From: an uncultured Latescibacterota bacterium
Lineage (GTDB): Bacteria; Latescibacterota; UBA2968; UBA8231
Length of the DNA stretch: 64,000 nucleotides
Assembly (NCBI GenBank): GCA_958295495.1
Contig: OY282352.1
Coordinates: 1,240,001 to 1,304,000 of the forward strand
Direction: 5' to 3'
Position numbers and translations under genes: made by a program. The notes beneath the pieces are model-generated. The model did no database searches. It saw only the letters and a list, made by a program, of their open reading frames with translations, and was not told the DNA's origin. Below, one piece after another: positions 47,983-56,112 of this stretch; the first letter of the stretch is position 1, and every line of letters starts with the position of its first letter.

Positions 47983-48027
47983 TGCCTTCCCCGGCAAATT
48001 TCTGCCTTCCCCGGCGAAAATTTGCCG
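47983..48027. promoter_or_regulatory. Repeated operator-like sites upstream of the sigma-54 promoter
   Basis: Two direct copies of TGCCTTCCCCGGC(A/G)AA start at 47983 and 48003, exactly 20 bases apart (two helical turns). They overlap an inverted pair CGGCAAATT (47992-48000) and AATTTGCCG (48019-48027). The block is 55-110 bases upstream of the -24 element, where an NtrC-type activator binds. The regulator at 45092-46429 is the natural candidate. Confidence 0.6.
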
Positions 48028-48078
48028 CGTCCGTTCCAGATTCTGCCCCAAAAACCCCTTAATTCAGTGCCTTTTTAG

Positions 48079-48095
48079 TTGGCACGGAGATTGCA
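48079..48095 (+). promoter_or_regulatory. Sigma-54 (-24/-12) promoter
   Basis: TTGGCACGGAGATTGCA matches the sigma-54 consensus TGGCAC-N5-TTGCA at every conserved base. Transcription should start near 48107, giving a 60-base leader before the lipoprotein ATG at 48167. Confidence 0.88.
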
Positions 48096-48166
48096 GAGTA
48101 GAAAGGTGTCCAATGCCATGGCGAAAAATGTAGTTTGAACTATCCACTTAACTCGGAGGAGACGCG

Positions 48167-49612
48167 ATGACGCTCAATATGGGCAAATCAATCGCTGCGG
48201 GGCTTATTGTCGCACTTATTGGAATAAGCGGCTGTGCTGATAATCCAATAACGCCCGCAGGTGAAAACGCTGAATCAGGCAGGTCTGAGTCGGGCGAAGA
48301 ACATGGTGACAACGCCGGCGGTGAAGGCCATGAAAGTAGTGAAGGCGGAGCAGGCCGTTTAGTCGCCGACGAAGAGGGCGGTCAGCAACTGGCCCCCGAC
48401 CAGCGCTACGACCAGACGCGCAGCGGCGCACGGTTAATCATCTGGTACGTCCCCAGCCGCAATGCTTTCTACGGCACAGTGGAGAATACGACGAATCAGG
48501 TTTTGCGCCGGGTGCGGGTAGAAGTGCATCTGTCTGACGGGGCCAACGCGATCGCGGCGGAGTTGGGGCCAACGACGCCGACCGATCTGTCGCCGGGTGC
48601 CAGGCTGTTCATCAACCTGTCTGCCGCTGGTCAGACCTTTGATGGCTGGTCGCCCCATGTGGAGGTCGGCTCTGGCGAAGGAGGCGAACACGGCGGAGAG
48701 GGGGGCGGTGAAAGCGGCGAAAGCGGCGGAGAGGGGAGCGAGACCGGCGGCCATGCCGAAGGAGGCGAAGGAGGCGAAAGCGACCCGTCGAGCCCGATCC
48801 TCGCACTCGACGAGTCGTGGGACGGCGTCGTCAACGGCCTGCGCGTGGCCATGTCCTATGACCCGGGTAGGCGCTCGTTTTCGGGCATCGTCGAGAACGC
48901 GATGGCGCAGACCGCCTGCTCCGTCCAGATCGAACTCAACCTCAAGCAGGGGACGCGCACGGTCGTCGAACTGGGGCCATCCCCGGTCGGCGATTTAGCA
49001 CCGGGTGCCAGTGCAACCACCGAGCTGTTGGTCGAGGACGAGCCGCTGGCTGCGGGCGTAGCGTTCGACGCTTGGGAGATTCATCCCGAGCTATTTGACT
49101 GCGCCCGCAATGGCCCCAGCCCCACAAGTGGCGAACGAGGGGAAGGAGGCGAAGAGGGCGGTCAGCAACTGGCCCCCGACCAGCGCTACGACCAGACGCG
49201 CAGCGGCGCACGGTTAATCATCTGGTACGTCCCCAGCCGCAATGCTTTCTACGGCACAGTGGAGAATACGACGAATCAGGTTTTGCGCCGGGTGTGGGTA
49301 GAAGTGCATCTGTCTGACGGGGCCAACGCGATCGCGGCGGAGTTGGGGCCAACGACGCCGACCGATCTGTCGCCGGGTGCTAGGCTGTTCATCAACCTGT
49401 CTGCCGCTGATCAGACCTTTGATGGCTGGTCGCCCCATGTGGAGGTCGGCTCTGGCGAAGGAGGTGAAGGGGGCGAACACGGCGGAGAGGGGAGCGAAGG
49501 GGGAGGCGAAGGGAGCGAGACCGGCGGCCATGCCGAAGGCGGCCGGGAAGGAGGCGAACACGGCGGCGAAGGGAGCGAAAGGGGAGGCGAAGGAGGCGAA
49601 GGCAGCGGGTGA
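48167..49612 (+). CDS. Gly/Glu-rich lipoprotein with three related domains
   Basis: Protein of 481 residues. The N-terminus is a lipoprotein signal with lipobox GISGC (Cys at about 24). Three beta-rich domains of about 95 residues follow, each of the type RLIIWYVPSRNAFYGTVENT then LSPGARLFINL. Domains 1 and 3 are almost identical, domain 2 is diverged (RVAMSYDPGRRSFSGIVENA). They are joined and ended by linkers of GGE, GGEG and GGEHGGEG repeats, acidic with scattered His. GGAGGAG stands six bases before ATG 48167. It has its own sigma-54 promoter, a terminator after it and no close family that I recognise. A role as surface or matrix protein is inferred. Confidence 0.75.
   Translation: MTLNMGKSIAAGLIVALIGISGCADNPITPAGENAESGRSESGEEHGDNAGGEGHESSEGGAGRLVADEEGGQQLAPDQRYDQTRSGARLIIWYVPSRNAFYGTVENTTNQVLRRVRVEVHLSDGANAIAAELGPTTPTDLSPGARLFINLSAAGQTFDGWSPHVEVGSGEGGEHGGEGGGESGESGGEGSETGGHAEGGEGGESDPSSPILALDESWDGVVNGLRVAMSYDPGRRSFSGIVENAMAQTACSVQIELNLKQGTRTVVELGPSPVGDLAPGASATTELLVEDEPLAAGVAFDAWEIHPELFDCARNGPSPTSGERGEGGEEGGQQLAPDQRYDQTRSGARLIIWYVPSRNAFYGTVENTTNQVLRRVWVEVHLSDGANAIAAELGPTTPTDLSPGARLFINLSAADQTFDGWSPHVEVGSGEGGEGGEHGGEGSEGGGEGSETGGHAEGGREGGEHGGEGSERGGEGGEGSG
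48370..48683 (+). repeat. 314-bp direct repeat, copy 1
   Basis: Copy 1 of a segment repeated at 49150-49463 (offset 780). Only three mismatches are seen: one in the VRV/VWV codon, one silent, one Gly/Asp. It encodes domain 1 of the lipoprotein and part of the linker. Confidence 0.92.
49150..49463 (+). repeat. 314-bp direct repeat, copy 2
   Basis: Copy 2 of the segment at 48370-48683, coding for domain 3 of the lipoprotein. The near identity, including silent positions, points to a recent duplication or gene conversion within the gene. Confidence 0.92.
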
Positions 49613-49663
49613 AACTTTCCAATTGCCAATTCGCCCACTCGGCGAGATAGCGAAAGCGAGGGT

Positions 49664-49699
49664 AAAGCTGGCCGGTTGTACATTCAATCGGCCAGCTTT
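49664..49699 (+). terminator. Intrinsic terminator of the lipoprotein gene
   Basis: Eleven-base perfect stem AAAGCTGGCCG/CGGCCAGCTTT, 14-base loop, followed by ATTTTTA. It lies 52 bases past the stop codon at 49612. Confidence 0.85.
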
Positions 49700-49703
49700 A
49701 TTT

Positions 49704-49812
49704 TTATGTCCTCGTGCTTTTGGGCGGGTTGTTTGGAATCTGAAGGTCAACTACGCGGATGGATTGGATTTGCATTTCTACCTCCCCAAGTGGCAATCGG
49801 CAAAGTCCAAGG
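49704..49812 (-). pseudogene. 5' remnant of a rhamnonate-dehydratase-like gene
   Basis: On the minus strand an ATG at 49775 with GGGAGG ahead begins MQIQSIRVVDLQIPNNPPK and stops at TAA 49704-49706. These residues are nearly the same as the first residues of the enzyme at 41697-42857. The similarity extends upstream of the start into the leader (TTGGACTTTGCCGA). Only about 100 bases remain; the rest of the gene is gone. The 307-base stretch 49613-49919 otherwise holds just the terminator above. Confidence 0.85.
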
Positions 49813-49919
49813 AAAAATGGGAGGGCCGGGCGGTGCCCATCGCAAGGGCGGTGCGGTCGAGGAGATAGATCGGCTTAATCGGCAGTAGTCTAGGAAACGC
49901 CAAGGCTGCGGACTGGGGC

Positions 49920-50800
49920 TCAATCGCCGAAGTTATAGACAAAGGAGAGCCAGGGGATGGGAAATCCCTCTTTGATCACCTCGCCGACGATAATGGCACC
50001 TACATCAACAGCTATCTTGGAGCTGAGAAAGCGGAGGGCGAGGCCCAGTGGCTGTTGGTCAAGTTTGAAATCTCCGCCAGTAATGAGCCAGTTTTCCAAG
50101 ACCAAGGCCATGCTCTTGGAGAGGCGGATATTGCCGCCGAGGAGGAGAACTGGGTGCTCGGCGAAATCCACGTCCTCGCCTTCCTCGGCGATGTAGCCTA
50201 GGCCGATGCCACAGGTGAAGCTCTTGTCGGGGGTGCCTTTGGTCCCGACCACAAAGGCCATACCTCCATTATTGCCGGCGACATGCATATAGAGCACACC
50301 CGCGGAAAGGGCAACCTCGTCGCTAGCATAGAGACCAAACTTGGGGCCACTGACAGAACTTGGTCGTCCAACCCCAACCCCGGAATGAAGGACACGCCTC
50401 CGAACATGGTAAAGTGGTCGGTGAGGCCGTAGGCCATGCCGGGGAAGAATACGTAGTGATTAAAAAAATAGCGATCCCCTCGGCGCAATGGCCTACCAGT
50501 AGGTGCGAACATCAGGCGGGAGTAGTTGGGGTCAGGAAGGAAGAAGGCACCAGCATGGTGCTTTTCTATGGCGACGATGGATGCTCTCGGCACCTTTACT
50601 TCTAGGCCGGCTAGTGTCTCGACGAAGACGTGGGTTTCGGTCTCCTGAATGACGATGCCTTCGAGTTGGGTATCATCAATGAGGGAAATGGACACCAGCG
50701 AGTCGACGCGGGCGTCCCCACTATCTTGGGCGTGGCTGGCCGGCACTAACAAGACAGCGACTAACAACAGGGCGATGTTGAACAATCGGAGGTTTTTCAT
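49920..50800 (-). CDS. Exported envelope protein, frameshifted
   Basis: Two frames (50198-50800 and 49920-50297) form one protein of about 293 residues. A signal peptide (residues 5-24, ending SHAQD) is followed by an SH3-like part (ISLIDDTQLEGIVIQE) and then beta-rich sequence with FGLYASDEVALSAGVLYMHV and a C-terminal PWLSFVYNFGD, like a small outer-membrane barrel. The frame breaks at the GGGG run 50343-50346; one extra base there gives VAPKFGLYASDE. Function unknown. It is either recently inactivated or a homopolymer sequencing error. Confidence 0.7.
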
Positions 50801-50898
50801 TCGTCACTTTCCTAGCCGAAGGCGAAGTCACTCGTTTATGAGTACTCCTCGTCTCCGAGTTGAGATTGGTCTGTGGGTTCATCGCGTTTTGCGCGGCC

Positions 50899-51699
50899 TC
50901 AGTCGCCCGCCAGAATGGGGTGCAGCGGATGGTCCCAAGGGCCGCCGGCTCTCATCTCGTCGGCCGCGCCAGCCGCGTCGTGGGTGCCGGTAAAGGTGGT
51001 GTAGTCGGGCATGTAGATAATGGCGAACGCACGGCGCGGTGCAGCGGTCTGGTTGGGACCGGCGTAGTGGAAGGTGCAGCCGTGGTGGAAGGTAACGCCG
51101 CCAGCTTTCATGTCCATGGTCACCGGCTCGGGCACATCGTAGCCGCGTTCCTTCATTTTAGCGACGATACTCTCGCCGGCGACGCCGAGTTTGATCGGTT
51201 CGAGCCGCTCGTACTGGTGTGAGCCAGGCACAAAGTGGAGGCAGCCGTTGGCTGCGGTCACCTCGTCCACCGCGATCCACGCCGACAGCGCGCCGACCGG
51301 GTCCATCGGCCAATAGGGAGCGTCCTGATGCCAATTCGTTTCCTTGCTCGTTTGGCCGGGGGGCTTGATCATCGCGTGATCGTGGTAGATGCGCACGTGG
51401 CGGCAGCCGCTCAAGCGGCGGGCGGTTTCGGCCAAGCGCGGATGGAAAGCGATTTTCTTGGCGGCTGGGTAGTCGGTCCAAAGATTGACCATCTGATTGA
51501 AGACGCGCTCGTAGTCTTCCGACACGCGGCCATCCCGCTCGGCCCCTTTGATGCGGGCGCGATGCGTGGCGATGGCGTGGTCAATGGCCTGGCGCAACGA
51601 GGCGACCTCCTCGGCAGAGAAGAATCGCTCGTAGCGGATGTAGCCATTTTGCTGGTAGAATTCGGCGTCGGCTTGCGTGGCTGGGCTTATTGTAGGCAT
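50899..51699 (-). CDS. Phytanoyl-CoA dioxygenase (PhyH) family protein
   Basis: Fe(II)/2-oxoglutarate oxygenase of 266 residues. The triad is clear: H-x-D in TNWHQDAPYWP and the distal His in TFHYAGPN, with the 2-oxoglutarate Arg in PRRAFAIIYMP. NGCLHFVPGSHQY is the family core strand. The substrate is unknown. It is divergent from the arsC-like gene, 54 bases away. Confidence 0.92.
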   Translation of the reverse strand: MPTISPATQADAEFYQQNGYIRYERFFSAEEVASLRQAIDHAIATHRARIKGAERDGRVSEDYERVFNQMVNLWTDYPAAKKIAFHPRLAETARRLSGCRHVRIYHDHAMIKPPGQTSKETNWHQDAPYWPMDPVGALSAWIAVDEVTAANGCLHFVPGSHQYERLEPIKLGVAGESIVAKMKERGYDVPEPVTMDMKAGGVTFHHGCTFHYAGPNQTAAPRRAFAIIYMPDYTTFTGTHDAAGAADEMRAGGPWDHPLHPILAGD

Positions 51700-51753
51700 G
51701 AGGGCAAGGTATTAATTTTTGCGGTGGCAATCAAACATCCAAAGGAGCAGAAA

Positions 51754-52101
51754 ATGGCCGAAGTAACGATGTACCACAACCCGCGATGCTCTAAAAGTCG
51801 GCAGACGTTGGCTCTCTTGGCCGAGCAAGGCGTAGAGGCGGATGTCGTCGAGTATTTGCAGACTCCGCCGGATGCCGAGGCCCTAGACGAGCTTTTGCAA
51901 AAGCTAGGGCTGGAACCCCGGGAACTGATGCGCACCAACGAGGACGAATACGAGGCGCTGGGGTTGGCCGAGGTGACGGACCGGGCGCAGCTCATTCAGG
52001 CGATGGTGGAACACCCCATCCTGATCGAGCGGCCGATCGTAGTCAAAGGAAGCCAAGCGCGCATCGGCCGACCCCCGGAGCAGGTTCTGGACATTCTCTA
52101 A
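51754..52101 (+). CDS. arsC: ArsC-like arsenate reductase (glutaredoxin type)
   Basis: Protein of 115 residues starting at ATG 51754, with GGAG seven bases ahead. The catalytic Cys is in YHNPRCSKSRQTL, and the substrate-binding Arg residues in LIERPIVVKGSQARIGRPPE fit ArsC of the glutaredoxin-coupled class. Members reduce arsenate to arsenite, though many ArsC/Spx-like proteins act on other substrates. No arsenite pump is nearby. The stop is 1 base before the purN start. Confidence 0.88.
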   Translation: MAEVTMYHNPRCSKSRQTLALLAEQGVEADVVEYLQTPPDAEALDELLQKLGLEPRELMRTNEDEYEALGLAEVTDRAQLIQAMVEHPILIERPIVVKGSQARIGRPPEQVLDIL

Positions 52102-52102
52102 G

Positions 52103-52711
52103 ATGCTAAGACTGGGATTTCTCGCCTCGCACACCGGGTCGAATATGCAGGCGATCATCGATGCCTGTACGGCCGGGACGCTAGCGGCCGAGCCGTGCGT
52201 GGTGGTTAGCAACAACTCTCAGTCGGGCGCGCTGGCGCGGGCGCGGCAGGCGAACATTGCAGCGTACCACCTGAGCGCACAGACGCATGGCGAGGCGCTG
52301 GGGGGGGCGATTCTGGCGGCGCTGCAGCGACACCGGGCCGAAGTGATTTGTCTGGCTGGATATATGAAAAGGTTAGGGGCGGAGGTCCTAACGGCCTACG
52401 AAGGGCGAATTTTGAATATCCATCCCTCCCTGTTGCCCAAGTTCGGCGGACAGGGCATGTACGGGATGCGGGTCCACGAGGCCGTGTTGGCTGCTGGAGA
52501 GCAAGAGAGCGGGGCGACGGTCCACTTGGTAGATGAAGAATACGACCAAGGGCGAGTGCTGGCGCAGGAAAAGGTTCCGGTGAAAGCAGGGGACGCGCCC
52601 GAGACGTTGCAGAAGCGGGTGCTGGCGGTGGAACACCGGCTCTACGCGGCGACCCTCGTGCGGATCGCGGCCGGCAAAATTCCTATTCCGCTTCCGCACT
52701 GCCGCGCATAA
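52103..52711 (+). CDS. purN: Phosphoribosylglycinamide formyltransferase
   Basis: Enzyme of 202 residues for the third step of purine synthesis, transferring formyl from 10-formyl-tetrahydrofolate to GAR. The catalytic Asn-x-His in ILNIHPSLLPKFGG and the Asp in VHLVDEEYDQG are in place, and the N-terminal LASHTGSNMQAII is the GAR phosphate loop. The length matches the family (about 200). It follows arsC closely and its 3' end overlaps the convergent flippase gene by 29 bases. folD, which supplies the cofactor, is 5 kb away. Confidence 0.95.
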   Translation: MLRLGFLASHTGSNMQAIIDACTAGTLAAEPCVVVSNNSQSGALARARQANIAAYHLSAQTHGEALGGAILAALQRHRAEVICLAGYMKRLGAEVLTAYEGRILNIHPSLLPKFGGQGMYGMRVHEAVLAAGEQESGATVHLVDEEYDQGRVLAQEKVPVKAGDAPETLQKRVLAVEHRLYAATLVRIAAGKIPIPLPHCRA

Positions 52712-54164
52712 TGCGTCGCAGGTGCCCGAGTTCTTCGACGATGGTGCGGTGCTCTAGTAGCCCGAGAACGGCCCCGTACGCCAACGCCATAATTCCACTC
52801 CGCAAGGCAAAATCGCCCACGGCAAAATCCAAGGCCCAACGGGCGTACGACCAGCCACAGACGGCAGCGGCTAGCAATCCCATGGCCGGCGCGGCCAATA
52901 CCTCGACCCAATTGACGCGCACATAGGCGCGCAAGCCAACGCACAGGCCGAGAAAGCCCGTGCCAGCCACCGCGCCCATGCCGTACGCCACGCCCTTTGT
53001 GCCCCACAACATGCCCAGTGCCGGAACGGCAAAAAGAGCCACTATGCCCTGCACCCCCACTATGTACGCGGACCGGCGCGTCGCCCCTATGGCCCACAGC
53101 AGGCCAAATCCATCGCTGAGCAGCGGGCGCAAAAGCGCATACGCCGCGAGCCAAACCACGATGCGAGCCGACGCGGCCCACTGATCGCCTAAGAGGGCGG
53201 TTATTTCGCGGGCATTGAAGACCAAAATAAGCGACACCGGAGCCGACACTCTCAGTACTAGGCTGATCATCTTGGAGAACAATTCGCCCAGTCGCTCGCG
53301 CTCGTGCCGATACCGCGAGTACAGGGTGCTGCTGTAGTTGAGGATGATATGCGCGATGACTGCGGTGGGAATCTGCACCAGCCACCAAGCCGTCTCATAG
53401 AGCGCGAGCGCCGTATCGCCGGCGACCAAGCGCACGACCAGTTTGTCGTACCACCAAATAAAAATCTGCAATACCCAACCCACCCAGATCCACACACCAT
53501 AGCCCAATAAGCGGCGTGCCCAAACCCAGTCGAAGCACCAAGCGGCGCGGCGCAGGGGGCGGCTGTACCAAGTGGCCGCGGAAAAAAACAGCACGTACAC
53601 CACGCTGAGCACCGAGTACGTAGTCCACCCCCCCAATATCAGGCTCCACTCTTCCCATCCCGCACGAGCCGCCAGCAGCGCACTGCTCAGGGCCAACAGC
53701 GTCCCCAGCCCGTGCAACAGGGAGAGCCGCCCAAACTCAAAATCCATTCTGAGCAGGGCCTCTGAAGTCAGGGTCAATTGGCGCACAAAGTGCAGCGCCG
53801 CCAGCACCCACGCGACTTGGGCGAAGGTCCAGGAAAAATCCTCTGGGAAGAGCAACCTCAAGGCCAAGACGACCCCACTGCTGAATAAACACGACAGCAA
53901 GGTAATGCACGCGTTCAGCGCAAAGTGAGTGCCGACGAATTCCTCGACTCGATCTTGGAAGTGCAACAGAGCGTATCCTAGGCCAAACTCGCGCAGGCTG
54001 GACAGCATGGTAAAGACCGTCACGCCCAAAAACACATCGGCAAAAACGCTGGGGTCGAGCTGCCTTTTAATCAAGACCGTCAGCCCCACGCTACACACCC
54101 TCGCGGCATAGCCCGTGCCCAAGGTATAGAAAAACCCCTTGAACATCTTTTGCGGAGTGATCAT
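52683..54164 (-). CDS. Wzx-like polysaccharide flippase
   Basis: Integral membrane protein of 493 residues with about 12-14 helices and the oligosaccharide flippase pattern (N-terminal FFYTLGTGYAARV, then YALLHFQDRVEEF). Such proteins move lipid-linked glycans across the inner membrane. It has no other glycan genes beside it, apart from the distant GT-C-like gene. It is 6 bases downstream of the adenosine-deaminase-like gene. Confidence 0.85.
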   Translation of the reverse strand: MITPQKMFKGFFYTLGTGYAARVCSVGLTVLIKRQLDPSVFADVFLGVTVFTMLSSLREFGLGYALLHFQDRVEEFVGTHFALNACITLLSCLFSSGVVLALRLLFPEDFSWTFAQVAWVLAALHFVRQLTLTSEALLRMDFEFGRLSLLHGLGTLLALSSALLAARAGWEEWSLILGGWTTYSVLSVVYVLFFSAATWYSRPLRRAAWCFDWVWARRLLGYGVWIWVGWVLQIFIWWYDKLVVRLVAGDTALALYETAWWLVQIPTAVIAHIILNYSSTLYSRYRHERERLGELFSKMISLVLRVSAPVSLILVFNAREITALLGDQWAASARIVVWLAAYALLRPLLSDGFGLLWAIGATRRSAYIVGVQGIVALFAVPALGMLWGTKGVAYGMGAVAGTGFLGLCVGLRAYVRVNWVEVLAAPAMGLLAAAVCGWSYARWALDFAVGDFALRSGIMALAYGAVLGLLEHRTIVEELGHLRRIMRGSAEAE

Positions 54165-54170
54165 CTGTTT

Positions 54171-55535
54171 CTAGCGGGCGCGGCGCGGGCCGAATCGGTA
54201 GTGGCGCGGGTCGCCGAGGCGAGCTTGCAGCGCGTCGGCTGTCAGGCCGGTGTGTCGCTGGACCCAGTTGACCTCGTCGGCGAGTGTGCAATCGAAAAGC
54301 CCGGGGTCGTCGGCACCGATGGCCAGTCGGACATCAGAGGCGAGGAAGCGATGCACTGGGTGATCTTTGGCGTCGGGCACGGCCCCGATGCGCAAGTTGG
54401 AGGTCGGACAAGTCTCGACGACGGTGCCGAGCGCGGCTAAGCGGCCGAGCGCGAAGTCCTGCCGCCGGCGCACTGCTTCGAGGCGCTGGGGATCGTATGC
54501 GCGGCAAACGAGCGCATCGCCGGGCCGGGCCGAGAGACTTCCCCGCTCCCTCATCAGGGCTTGGGCATCGACCGGGACGCCGCAGTCCTGCAACGCGGCC
54601 TCGTGGTGCAAATCGTAGGCAATCTGGGCCAAGCGTTCGCTGACTCGCTCGCATTCGTGGGCTTGGGACCGGCGGGCTGCGGCAACCTCTGGGTCCAGCC
54701 CGAGCGCGGTGCAATGCCCCAAGCGGCGCGCCCCCAGCTCAGCCGCTTCGTGGCACCAGCGCACCGCGCTTTCGAGCGATTTGTCGAAGTACACTTCGCC
54801 GACGTGATAGGCCACGTCGAGGGCGCGCTCCGGGCGCAGTTCGTTGTCGCGGCGCAGGCGGCGGAAGAAGGCGCGGGTGCTCGCGGGCGGGTAGCCCTCC
54901 TCAAAATGGCAGAAGTCGAGGCCGACGACCGTGGGGATTAAGTCCTCGTTTTCGTCGAGCAGGCGTTGAACCAGTCGGTAGCATTCGAGAGGTGCCCAGC
55001 GCGGCAGGCTGATGAGGTAGCGCACCTCAAAGCCCGGGTCAGAGGCTTGTTGCAAGAAGCGGGCCATGAGCTGGTGAAACTGCACGAAGGCTTCGGGGTG
55101 TGCGTGATCGTAGGGGGCCATCACCCGATATTCGACGTAGCGCAGGCCCTCGCGGCGGTGGTGGGCCAAGACGCGTCGCCAGATTTCCTCCACCTTGTCT
55201 AGTCCCTTCCACCAATGGCGATAGATGCAGATGGCCATGTTGAACTTGGCTTGGAACCGAGCGAAGTCGCCGCCGTCTTCAGCCCCGTACACGTAGTGCG
55301 CCTCAATGGGATCGAGGCACTGCCTGTGGAGGGCCTCGCGGAAGAGCGCGACCGGGTCGGGCCGCTTGCTATACGCTCGTTCAAAGCTATCGACAAAGAG
55401 GGACCAATCAATTTTCTCGTAGTAATCGCGGCCCAACGCTAGGAGGTCGGCGGCAAAAAGGCCTCCGTAGAGGTGGACGTGCAGCTCGCAGGTTTTGGCG
55501 GCCTGGAGGGGGGGCTGGCCGTCGCTAAGCGGCAC
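54171..55535 (-). CDS. Adenosine-deaminase-family amidohydrolase
   Basis: Enzyme of 454 residues. The zinc sites are visible: H-x-H in CELHVHLYGG, His and catalytic Glu in VAYHVGEVYFDKS, LGHCTALGL and the Asp pair in IGADDPGLF. It is longer than classic adenosine deaminases (about 340), with a large N-terminal helical insert, so the substrate may be another purine derivative. The start is a GTG that lies inside the last codons of hicB (11-base overlap). Confidence 0.88.
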   Translation of the reverse strand: MPLSDGQPPLQAAKTCELHVHLYGGLFAADLLALGRDYYEKIDWSLFVDSFERAYSKRPDPVALFREALHRQCLDPIEAHYVYGAEDGGDFARFQAKFNMAICIYRHWWKGLDKVEEIWRRVLAHHRREGLRYVEYRVMAPYDHAHPEAFVQFHQLMARFLQQASDPGFEVRYLISLPRWAPLECYRLVQRLLDENEDLIPTVVGLDFCHFEEGYPPASTRAFFRRLRRDNELRPERALDVAYHVGEVYFDKSLESAVRWCHEAAELGARRLGHCTALGLDPEVAAARRSQAHECERVSERLAQIAYDLHHEAALQDCGVPVDAQALMRERGSLSARPGDALVCRAYDPQRLEAVRRRQDFALGRLAALGTVVETCPTSNLRIGAVPDAKDHPVHRFLASDVRLAIGADDPGLFDCTLADEVNWVQRHTGLTADALQARLGDPRHYRFGPRRAR

Positions 55536-55911
55536 TATGGAGGGCTACGACTAGCTGCCGGCCCATTGCCGCTAAGGCGGCTTCAATGCGCGGCAGTTCG
55601 GAGGCGTGGCGCGGGTCGAGTAGGCCGCACTGTAGGCGTTTGGCTAGTTCGACATGGGTAAGGTAGAGCGCGGCTTTGGCCGCCATTTGCGCGGACAGGG
55701 AGATAGCATGTTCAGGTTGGTTCGTCGCAGTGGGTTGAGGAATGGGCAGCCCCATGACGATCCGGTTGGCAATCGCTTCTTCCAAACAGTCGGCGGCCTC
55801 TCTAAGCGCATCTTCAACGGCCTCTCCTTGCGAGATGGCTTCGGGCAGATCGCGAAAACCGCCGTCCTCTTCGTCGGGAGTCAAAGCAGCCGAGTAGATG
55901 AAGTTCTGCAT
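55525..55911 (-). CDS. hicB: HicB-like antitoxin
   Basis: Protein of 128 residues. The N-terminal 45 residues fit the HicB fold (IYSAALTPDEEDGGFRDLPE, then SQGEAVEDALREAADCLEEA). The C-terminal half likely binds DNA as a helical dimer (SAQMAAKAALYLTHVELAKR). It follows the HicA-like gene by 8 bases, the usual toxin-first order. Confidence 0.82.
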   Translation of the reverse strand: MQNFIYSAALTPDEEDGGFRDLPEAISQGEAVEDALREAADCLEEAIANRIVMGLPIPQPTATNQPEHAISLSAQMAAKAALYLTHVELAKRLQCGLLDPRHASELPRIEAALAAMGRQLVVALHSAA

Positions 55912-55919
55912 GAGGCGTC

Positions 55920-56087
55920 CTATAGGTCGTCGTGGGTAAGGCCGAGTTGATTTAACATGGCGTGTAACGTGCCTGTTTTAAGCTCATCTTTGGAGTTGCC
56001 GACGATGGTAAAGCGGGTGCCGTAGTAGAGTGTACCGCGCCGGGCGACAAAGTTTTTTCGGCCAAGTCTTCTTACCTTGCCGGTCAT
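55920..56087 (-). CDS. hicA: HicA-like toxin, probably inactive
   Basis: Small protein of 55 residues, too short for most gene finders. RRLGRKNFVARRGT aligns with the G-F-x-x-x-R-x-x-G-S-H motif of HicA, and ELKTGTLHAMLNQLGLT is the conserved C-terminal helix. The catalytic GSH reads GTL, so the active His seems lost, and the segment before it is shorter than in active HicA. With hicB this is a degenerate toxin-antitoxin pair or one of a changed kind. Confidence 0.65.
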   Translation of the reverse strand: MTGKVRRLGRKNFVARRGTLYYGTRFTIVGNSKDELKTGTLHAMLNQLGLTHDDL

Positions 56088-56112
56088 GCAGAAATTACGG
56101 TAAGACTGCCGC

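Noticed and set aside
48680..49612. CRISPR-like or microsatellite repeat
   Set aside because: The GGE units are short, irregular and stay in one reading frame; they are protein linkers, not spaced DNA repeats.
51235..51753. 5' extension of the ArsC-like frame
   Set aside because: The extension is antisense to the PhyH gene; the ribosome site and conserved N-terminus place the start at 51754.
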